A stretch of DNA of 13,629 nucleotides from an uncultured beta proteobacterium (GTDB taxonomy: Bacteria > Pseudomonadota > Gammaproteobacteria > Burkholderiales > SG8-39). Each line of letters begins with the position of its first letter. Positions within the stretch are counted from its first letter, which is position 1. The DNA lies in assembly GCA_903868285.1 (NCBI GenBank), contig CAIPUP010000058.1, positions 1 through 13,629 of the forward strand, in the 5' to 3' direction. Shown piece after piece: positions 1-4,725 of this stretch. The notes below the pieces were generated by a model, which saw only the letters and a list, made by a program, of their open reading frames with translations, was not told where the DNA came from and made no database searches. The translations under genes were made by a program, and so were the position numbers.

Positions 1-192
1 CATGCAACGTTCCAGGATGAAATGCGCGGGGTGCAATGCGCAGAGAATGAAGTGGGTTTGAATGCGTAATGCGGGCTTGCCCGAATACAATCAATCAGCT
101 TAGCATGGGCTTGTTGCAAGTTGCACTGCGCTATAGCTTGGAACGCACGCGCTCGGAATTCTGTAGCTTGGAAATTGACCAGGAGTGTGGGC
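1..192. other. Non-coding region upstream of the DUF3579 gene, with short repeats
   Basis: I see no convincing gene here. The hexamer AATGCG occurs four times in the first 75 bases (from 21, 35, 61 and 68). GTTGCA occurs twice in close succession (113-118 and 120-125). CGGG-CTTG-CCCG at 72-83 is a small hairpin without a T-run. A TACAAT box at 86-91 resembles a -10 element but has no acceptable -35 at the right distance. An in-frame TTG at 121 could extend the downstream protein by 24 residues. That extension is rejected because the ATG at 193 has a good ribosome binding site. The stretch probably holds the promoter of the DUF3579 gene and the tail of whatever lies to the left. Confidence 0.4.
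134..173 (+). repeat. Pair of 10-base direct repeats 30 bases apart
   Basis: TAGCTTGGAA is present at 134-143 and again at 164-173, a start-to-start distance of 30 bases, close to three helical turns. The second copy ends seven bases before the AGGAG ribosome binding site (181-185) of the next gene. The spacing would suit a repressor or activator bound on one face of the helix, but no known operator is recognised and chance cannot be excluded. Confidence 0.4.
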
Positions 193-585
193 ATGAGTGA
201 GTCGACGCGTGAACCTGCGGGCGAACCAGCGGACAAACCAGCGCGTGATCCAGCGGGTACGCCGGCGGATCGGCTGCAGCCGGCCGACTGGCAGACGCCA
301 CCGGAGTCATTGCCGGCATTCATGATTATTGGCCGCACCCGTGCTGGCAAAACCTTTCGTCCCAGTGACTGGGCCGAGCGCTTGTGCGGGGTGATGGCCG
401 GCTTCGGCGGCAACGCCCGCATGGGTTACTCGCCGCATGTGCATCCGGTGGATGCGGGTGGCGTGAAATGTGTGGTGGTGCATCGGCGCATCAAGGCCAT
501 CGAACCGATGGCCTGGGATTTCTTGCTGGGTTTTGCCCGTGACAACGAGTTGCAGCTGGCGCCGATGCCGCAAGAGGATCAATAA
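193..585 (+). CDS. DUF3579 family protein with a repeat-built N-terminal tail
   Basis: 130 residues. From about residue 40 to the end the sequence fits DUF3579, a small family of unknown function found mainly in Betaproteobacteria. The recognisable core is the block FRPSDWAERLCG (55-66), followed by a Y-S-P-x-V stretch and an I-E-P-M-A-W segment. The start is the ATG at 193, because AGGAG (181-185) lies seven bases upstream. Residues 7-26 are five tetrapeptides of the form x-P-A-x (EPAG, EPAD, KPAR, DPAG, TPAD) encoded by a 12-base repeat. This tail is probably disordered and not part of the family core. The gene converges with rpsT and could share its terminator hairpin. I see no transmembrane segment, signal peptide or catalytic motif. 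Family assignment is by recognition of the core; the function is unknown. Confidence 0.85.
   Translation: MSESTREPAGEPADKPARDPAGTPADRLQPADWQTPPESLPAFMIIGRTRAGKTFRPSDWAERLCGVMAGFGGNARMGYSPHVHPVDAGGVKCVVVHRRIKAIEPMAWDFLLGFARDNELQLAPMPQEDQ
211..270 (+). repeat. Five tandem 12-base coding repeats
   Basis: Five consecutive 12-base units, pattern NNN-CCN-GCG-NNN, encode EPAG-EPAD-KPAR-DPAG-TPAD starting at codon 7 of the DUF3579 gene. Only the central Pro-Ala codons are well kept; the outer codons vary but are mostly charged. An 18-base stretch beginning at the CCAGCG near 226 matches 15 of 18 bases of the repeat at the start of ileS (see 4744-4797). Confidence 0.8.
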
Positions 586-640
586 GCCTCACGCGACAAC
601 GCAACTGCACACCAACATACCAGCACGACAAATACCAACG

Positions 641-676
641 CAACAAAACAAAACGGCCATCCGAGGATGGCCGTTT
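641..676 (-). terminator. Intrinsic terminator of rpsT
   Basis: AAACGGCCATC (651-661) and GATGGCCGTTT (666-676) form a perfect 11-bp stem around a CGAG loop. On the minus strand the 3' arm runs into a T-rich tail (GTTTTGTTTTG), as expected for a Rho-independent terminator about 60 bases past the rpsT stop. On the plus strand only three T's follow, so it could end the DUF3579 transcript less efficiently. The rest of 586-737 holds nothing I can recognise. Confidence 0.85.
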
Positions 677-737
677 CAGGCTTGGCATGCGGGTTGTAAA
701 AACCCGGCCTCAAACTCCGCTAAAGAGCGATGCGCTC

Positions 738-1007
738 TCAGGCGGTTGCCAGGGCCTTGAGCTTGGCGGCGAGCTTGCTCTTGTAGCGCGCCACGGTGTT
801 CTTGTGCACGATGTTCTTGTCGGCGATGCGATCAGCCACGCTGACGGCGTTGCGAACGACGGTGTCAGCCACAGCCTTGTCACCAGCGGCAATGGCTTTG
901 CGGGCCGATTGCAGGGCGGTGCGCAGCTTGGAGCGCAGGGCAGAGTTGTGCTGGCGGCGCTTTTCCGATTGACGGGAACGCTTGCGTGCACCGGGGGTGT
1001 TGGCCAT
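738..1007 (-). CDS. rpsT: 30S ribosomal protein S20
   Basis: 89 residues, the usual length for S20. It binds 16S rRNA early in assembly of the small subunit. The protein begins MANTPGARKRSRQSEKRR, close to the family's MANxxxAxKRxRQ start. It is Ala/Lys/Arg-rich throughout and ends KSKLAAKLKALA. The ATG at 1007 is chosen because it gives this conserved N-terminus; an in-frame extension to 1052 adds 15 unrelated residues. The ribosome binding site is poor (a GGA about ten bases upstream), which is not unusual for a gene often under translational feedback. It is divergent from murJ and convergent with the DUF3579 gene, and ends at a clear terminator. Confidence 0.97.
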   Translation of the reverse strand: MANTPGARKRSRQSEKRRQHNSALRSKLRTALQSARKAIAAGDKAVADTVVRNAVSVADRIADKNIVHKNTVARYKSKLAAKLKALATA

Positions 1008-1085
1008 GTCGAGATATCCGTGAAAGTCAGGGGAATTGCGAAAAATGCGCAAAGGCGTTGCTGGGGTTGCGCTGAAAAGCCGACT

Positions 1086-1114
1086 AGCTTAATCGTTTTG
1101 GGCCGGTTTCGCAA
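1086..1114 (-). promoter_or_regulatory. Candidate rpsT promoter
   Basis: On the minus strand, TTGCGA (1114-1109) and TAAGCT (1091-1086) are separated by 17 bases. The -35 matches the sigma-70 consensus reasonably; the -10 matches at only three of six positions. It would give an rpsT leader of about 70-75 bases. This is the best pair I found in the divergent region but it is weak. The remainder of 1008-1156 shows no other clear signal on this strand. Confidence 0.25.
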
Positions 1115-1144
1115 GGCACGTCGTGGCCTGACGCCGGCGGCCGC

Positions 1145-1150
1145 TATAAT
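1145..1150 (+). promoter_or_regulatory. Perfect -10 box abutting the murJ start codon
   Basis: TATAAT lies six bases before the murJ ATG. With the normal spacing from -10 to +1, transcription would begin at or next to the A of the ATG at 1157, giving a leaderless mRNA. A matching -35 is not obvious: the bases 16-18 upstream are GC-rich and match TTGACA poorly. No Shine-Dalgarno sequence precedes the ATG, which fits the leaderless reading. Confidence 0.5.
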
Positions 1151-1156
1151 CGCTCG

Positions 1157-2701
1157 ATGAATCTTCTGCGGGCACTCGCCACCGTCAGCAGCCTGACACT
1201 GGTCTCTCGGGTGCTCGGCTTCCTGCGCGATGCCATCATCGCCCGGCTGTTCGGGGCCGGCATCGCCACTGACGCCTTCTTTATCGCCTTTCGCCTGCCT
1301 AACCTGCTGCGCCGCCTGTTCGCCGAAGGGGCGTTTTCCCAGGCCTTTGTACCGGTGCTGGCGCAGCACCGCGAGCGCGACGGCGAGGCCGAAACCCGCC
1401 AGCTGGCCGATCGCACCGTCACCCTGCTGACGCTGGCGCTGTTGCTGGTGAGCGCGCTCGGGATGGCCATAGCGCCATTGGTGATCTGGCTGACTGCGCC
1501 GGGATTCGCCGAGGTGCCGGAGAAATTCAATCTCACCGTGGCCATGCTGCGGGTGACCTTTCCTTACATTTTGTTCATTTCGCTGGTGTCGTTTGCCGGC
1601 AGCATTCTCAACACCTGGAGCCGCTTTGCCGTACCGGCGATCACGCCCAGCCTGCTCAACCTGGCCTTCATCGCCGGGGCGCTGCTGTGTGCGCCGTACT
1701 TCGATCCGCCGGCCATGGTGCTGGCCTGGTCGGTGCTGGCCGGTGGCGTATTGCAGCTGGCATTGCAGATCCCGGCGCTGCTGCGTATCGGCATGCTGCC
1801 GCGCCTGGTCAGCCCGCGGGTTGCCCTGGCTGATCCCGGGGTGCGGCGCATTCTCACCCTGATGGCGCCGGCGCTGCTGGGGGTGTCGGTGGCGCAGATC
1901 AGTCTGGTGATCAACACCATCTTCGCGTCGTTTCTGGAAACCGGCAGCGTGTCCTGGCTGTATTACGCCGACCGTCTGATGGAGTTTCCCAGCGGCTTGC
2001 TGGGCGCCGCCCTGGGCACCATCCTGCTGCCCAGCCTGGCGCGCGAGCATGCGCGTCAGGATGCGCAGGCCTATTCGCGGCTGCTCGACTGGGGCTTGCG
2101 CATGACCCTGTTGCTGGCGCTGCCGGCAGCGGTAGCGATTGCGGTGCTGGCGCTGCCGCTGGTGGCGACGTTGTTTCACTATGGTCAGTTCGGTGAGCGC
2201 GATCTGTGGATGACGCGCGAGGCACTGATGGCCTATAGCCTGGGCCTGGTGGGGCTGATTCTGGTGAAGGTGCTGGCGCCGGGTTTCTATGCCCGCCAGA
2301 ACATACGCACCCCGGTACGCATTGCCTTGATTACTCTGGCAGCAACCCAGGTGATGAATGCCCTGTTGGTGTTGCCGCTGCGTCATGCCGGCTTGGCGCT
2401 GGCCATCGGTATCGGTGCCTGTCTCAATGCGGCGCTGTTGTATCGCGGTCTGCGTCGTATTGGGGCCTATCAGCCCGAGCCGGGCTGGTTGTGGTTTGCA
2501 CTGCGACTGCTGCTGGCCAGTGCGCTCATGGCGCTGGCATTGTGGATGGTGATGCCGGTCGCTGGCTGGTGGCTGTCCGCTTCGGGCTGGGCGCGTGGCG
2601 GGCAACTCTGCCTGCTGGTGCTGACCGGTGTGGCGACCTATTTCGCCGCCCTGTTTGCCATGGGCTTGCGGCCATCGATGTTTGCGCGCCGTGCAGGCTG
2701 A
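1157..2701 (+). CDS. murJ: Lipid II flippase MurJ (MviN)
   Basis: 514 residues, against about 511 in E. coli. An inner-membrane MOP-superfamily transporter that flips lipid II to the periplasmic face for peptidoglycan synthesis. The N-terminus aligns without gaps to the E. coli protein: SRVLGFLRDAI (17-27) carries R18 and R24, TDAFF carries D39, and LPNLLRR (47-53) carries R52, all conserved charged residues of the central cavity. FAEGAFSQAFVP follows, as in the family. The rest is repeated hydrophobic helices, in keeping with 14 membrane segments. The start at 1157 gives the conserved MNLL N-terminus, and no Shine-Dalgarno is visible there. The next gene begins eight bases after the stop, so the two are probably co-transcribed. 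Confidence 0.97.
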   Translation: MNLLRALATVSSLTLVSRVLGFLRDAIIARLFGAGIATDAFFIAFRLPNLLRRLFAEGAFSQAFVPVLAQHRERDGEAETRQLADRTVTLLTLALLLVSALGMAIAPLVIWLTAPGFAEVPEKFNLTVAMLRVTFPYILFISLVSFAGSILNTWSRFAVPAITPSLLNLAFIAGALLCAPYFDPPAMVLAWSVLAGGVLQLALQIPALLRIGMLPRLVSPRVALADPGVRRILTLMAPALLGVSVAQISLVINTIFASFLETGSVSWLYYADRLMEFPSGLLGAALGTILLPSLAREHARQDAQAYSRLLDWGLRMTLLLALPAAVAIAVLALPLVATLFHYGQFGERDLWMTREALMAYSLGLVGLILVKVLAPGFYARQNIRTPVRIALITLAATQVMNALLVLPLRHAGLALAIGIGACLNAALLYRGLRRIGAYQPEPGWLWFALRLLLASALMALALWMVMPVAGWWLSASGWARGGQLCLLVLTGVATYFAALFAMGLRPSMFARRAG

Positions 2702-2709
2702 GGCGGGCA

Positions 2710-3531
2710 ATGTTGAACATGCCACCGCTGAATCGTTTTGCCGAGCTGGTCTCGAATGAACATTTCGATCTGACTCTGGCCAGCCTGATGCTGGCCGAGG
2801 ATGTGCAGCCGGATATCGATCTGCAGGCCCAGTTGGCGCAGATCGAGGCTATGGCAACAACCCTGCGCGCGCGCGTGGCCGAGGATGCCTTTGCCGAGCA
2901 AAAGCTGGCGGCCTTGAATTACTACCTGTTCGAGGAGCTGGGCTTTTGCGGCAATGTCGAGAATTACTACGACCCGCGTAATGCCTATCTGCATGAGGTG
3001 CTGGCCCGTCGCACTGGCATGCCGATTACCCTGGGTATTTTGTATATCGAGCTCGGTCGTCGTGTCGGCTTGAACCTGCAAGGCGTGGCCTTTCCCGGGC
3101 ATTTCCTGGTGAGCCTGCGGCTGCGTCAGGCCAAGCTGCTGCTCGACCCCTTCGCCGCGGGTGCAACCCAGACCCTGGCTGCGCTGCGACAGCGCCTGAA
3201 GCTACCGGCCGATGCCAAGCTGGATGCGCATCTGATCGAAGCCACACCGCGTCACATGCTGGTGCGGCTGTTACGCAATCTCAAGAACATGCATCTGAAG
3301 GCTGATGCCCCGACCCTGGCCTTGGCGGCGATGCAGCGCTTGCTGCTGCTGGTACCCGAGTCGGCCGAGGCGCTGCGCGATCGTGGCCTGCTGTATGCGC
3401 AGCTGGAGTGCTTTCGCCCGGCGCTATCCGATCTGCAGAACTACCTGCGCCGACGTCCGCAGGCGGACGATGCCGGGGATATCGAGTCAAGACTGGCCGG
3501 CTTGCGCAAGGCGGTGCAGGGCCTGCACTGA
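2710..3531 (+). CDS. SirB1-type transglutaminase-like / TPR protein
   Basis: 273 residues. The N-terminal two thirds fit the SirB1 (transglutaminase-like core 2) family. Landmarks are NYYLFEELGF, then ENYYDPRNAYLHEVL, then RRTGMPITLGILYIELGRRVGL, then VAFPGHFLV. The C-terminal third resembles a tetratricopeptide repeat (ALRDRGLLYAQL...ALSDLQNYLRRRP). Despite the fold, these proteins have no proven peptidase or transglutaminase activity, and the family's cellular role is not settled. The start is ATG 2710, because AGGCGGG sits just upstream across the murJ stop; ATG 2719 is an alternative. An in-frame extension back to 2491 lies inside murJ and has shadow-like composition. It appears coupled to murJ (gap of eight bases). 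The protein is soluble with no signal peptide. Confidence 0.85.
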   Translation: MLNMPPLNRFAELVSNEHFDLTLASLMLAEDVQPDIDLQAQLAQIEAMATTLRARVAEDAFAEQKLAALNYYLFEELGFCGNVENYYDPRNAYLHEVLARRTGMPITLGILYIELGRRVGLNLQGVAFPGHFLVSLRLRQAKLLLDPFAAGATQTLAALRQRLKLPADAKLDAHLIEATPRHMLVRLLRNLKNMHLKADAPTLALAAMQRLLLLVPESAEALRDRGLLYAQLECFRPALSDLQNYLRRRPQADDAGDIESRLAGLRKAVQGLH

Positions 3532-3567
3532 GGCCAGGTGAGTCGATGAGTGCCAAGGGAAACTGGC

Positions 3568-3573
3568 TATAAT
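3568..3573 (+). promoter_or_regulatory. Promoter-like -10 box before ribF
   Basis: TATAAT occurs in the 148-base gap between the SirB1-type gene and ribF, with no good -35 at 16-18 bases. If used, transcription would start near 3580 and give a leader of about 100 bases. It suggests that ribF, ileS, lspA and ispH can be transcribed separately from murJ. Confidence 0.4.
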
Positions 3574-3585
3574 TCAAGGGTTTGC

Positions 3586-3664
3586 GCAAGCCTTCACGCC
3601 TACGTCTGTTGGATTCGTCGAGCGGTCGAGGCTTGCATCCGTCAATCCCCCGCATCGAATCCGA
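3586..3664 (+). promoter_or_regulatory. Possible structured ribF leader (pseudoknot or alternative hairpins)
   Basis: GCAAGCCT (3586-3593) is perfectly complementary to AGGCTTGC (3629-3636). In the loop between them, GGATTCG (3611-3617) is perfectly complementary to CGAATCC (3656-3662), extendable by one G-U and one U-A pair to 3609/3664. The two stems interleave, so they form either an H-type pseudoknot or two competing hairpins, ending 15 bases before the ribF ATG. It does not resemble the FMN riboswitch consensus. Two such matches in 100 bases could occur by chance, so comparison with related leaders is needed. Confidence 0.35.
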
Positions 3665-3679
3665 AAGTCTGTCCTAGCC

Positions 3680-4669
3680 ATGCTGGTCACCCGCAGCAAG
3701 CCGGCCGTTGCATTGCCCGCCGTAGCGCTTGCGGTCGGTAATTTCGACGGCGTGCATATCGGTCATCAGGCCATCCTGGCGCGTGTTCGTGCGGAAGCGC
3801 AGGCACGCGGCCTGAGTCCGGCACTACTCACCTTCGAGCCGCATCCGCGCGAACTTTTTACGCCTGAGGCCGCCCCGACACGTCTGTCGACGCTGCGTGA
3901 AAAATTGCAGCTGTTGTCCGCGGCCGGCATCGAGCGCGTGCATGTGCAGCGCTTTTCGCGCGCCTTCGCCGCGCTGACACCGCAGCAGTTCGTGCAGCAG
4001 TTGCTGCTGCAGAGCCTGCGTGTGCGCTGGCTGATGGTGGGCGAGGATTTTCGTTTTGGCGCGGGTCGTGCCGGTGATGTTGCGCTGCTCGAGTCGCTCG
4101 GCCGGGAACACGGATTCGTGGTCGAGCGCATGCCGGCGGTACTGGCGCCGCTGCAAGGCGCTGCTGCAGCCGCTGCAGCGGGAGTCGCGGCAGCGGCCCA
4201 GGCCCAGCGCGTGTCCAGCTCTGCCGTGCGTGCGGCGCTGGCGGCTGGTGATTTGCCGCAGGCGCGGCGACTGCTGGGGCGCGACTATGTGGTCAGCGGC
4301 CGGGTGGTGCATGGTGACAAACTCGGACGGGAACTGGGCTTCGCTACCGCCAATGTGCAGATGAAGCACAACCGGCCGCCGTTGGCAGGCATCTATGCCG
4401 TGCGCATGCTGGGGGTGCCCGGTGGCGATGCCAACGCCGGTTGGCCCGGGGTGGCCAGCCTCGGTGTACGGCCCACCGTGAAGACCAACGGGCATCCTGT
4501 GCTTGAGGTGCATCTCTTTGATTTCAAAGGTAATTTGTACGACTTGCATGTCGAGGTGCAGTTCCTGCACAAGATACGCGACGAAGCGAAATATCCCGAC
4601 CTGGCAGCGCTGACTGCGCAGATTGCCCGCGATTGCGAGCAGGCGCGCGCCTGGCTGGCAAGCCATTGA
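3680..4669 (+). CDS. ribF: Bifunctional riboflavin kinase / FMN adenylyltransferase
   Basis: 329 residues, slightly longer than the usual 305-315. It converts riboflavin to FMN and FMN to FAD in the cytoplasm. The N-terminal adenylyltransferase domain shows GNFDGVHIGH (20-29), TFEPHPRELF and VGEDFRFG. The junction has the VSSSAVR signature (178-184). The C-terminal kinase domain begins GRVVHGDKLGRELGF and contains ATAN (222-225), where most family members have PTAN; a Pro-to-Ala change at that point is unusual. LEVHLFDF and VEVQFLHKIRDEAKY are typical kinase-domain blocks. Residues 160-176 form an Ala-rich insertion between the domains that accounts for the extra length. ATG 3680 gives a sensible N-terminus, but no Shine-Dalgarno is visible. 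ileS follows after 56 bases. Confidence 0.95.
   Translation: MLVTRSKPAVALPAVALAVGNFDGVHIGHQAILARVRAEAQARGLSPALLTFEPHPRELFTPEAAPTRLSTLREKLQLLSAAGIERVHVQRFSRAFAALTPQQFVQQLLLQSLRVRWLMVGEDFRFGAGRAGDVALLESLGREHGFVVERMPAVLAPLQGAAAAAAAGVAAAAQAQRVSSSAVRAALAAGDLPQARRLLGRDYVVSGRVVHGDKLGRELGFATANVQMKHNRPPLAGIYAVRMLGVPGGDANAGWPGVASLGVRPTVKTNGHPVLEVHLFDFKGNLYDLHVEVQFLHKIRDEAKYPDLAALTAQIARDCEQARAWLASH
4157..4207 (+). repeat. Alanine-rich low-complexity insertion in ribF
   Basis: Seventeen codons encode G, seven A, G, V, four A, then Q-A-Q, just before the conserved VSS(S/T)AVR motif. In most homologues this junction is short. The DNA contains the perfect 12-bp palindrome CCGCTGCAGCGG (4170-4181) and repeated GCTGCAGC / GCGGCAGCGG units, which suggests growth by replication slippage. 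It is in frame and probably forms a flexible or helical linker. Confidence 0.7.
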
Positions 4670-4676
4670 TGGACAT

Positions 4677-4706
4677 GGATATCGGTGCGCCCGGCGCCTG
4701 ATATCC
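4677..4706 (+). promoter_or_regulatory. Strong hairpin between ribF and ileS
   Basis: GGATATC (4677-4683) and GATATCC (4700-4706) pair perfectly. The stem continues inward through a G-U and a G-C pair, one bulged U and four more G-C pairs to a CCG loop, giving about 13 pairs. The hairpin ends 19 bases before the ileS ATG. No T-tract follows, so it is not a standard terminator. It could act in attenuation, translational control, RNA processing or protein binding. Confidence 0.5.
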
Positions 4707-4725
4707 GCAAACCGGAATTGAATCC

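Noticed and set aside
121..192. TTG-initiated extension of the DUF3579 protein
   Set aside because: AGGAG is well placed for ATG 193, and the extension is Cys/Trp/Arg-rich and unlike the family.
710..2725. 671-codon open frame antisense to murJ and rpsT
   Set aside because: It is rich in Gln, Arg and His and runs opposite two clearly conserved genes. Such frames arise from high-GC codon bias. It has no recognisable domain or ribosome binding site.
3520..3535. GGCCT/AGGCC hairpin at the end of the SirB1-type gene as a terminator
   Set aside because: Only five pairs, overlapping the stop codon, with no T-run after it.
3580..3679. FMN riboswitch upstream of ribF
   Set aside because: The conserved FMN aptamer core sequences are not present; any structure here would be of another type.
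3550..3741. Small frame across the ribF leader as a possible leader peptide
   Set aside because: It spans the promoter-like TATAAT, overlaps the ribF start by many codons and has no ribosome binding site.
3824..4666. 280-codon open frame antisense to ribF
   Set aside because: Shadow of ribF codon use; no family resemblance.
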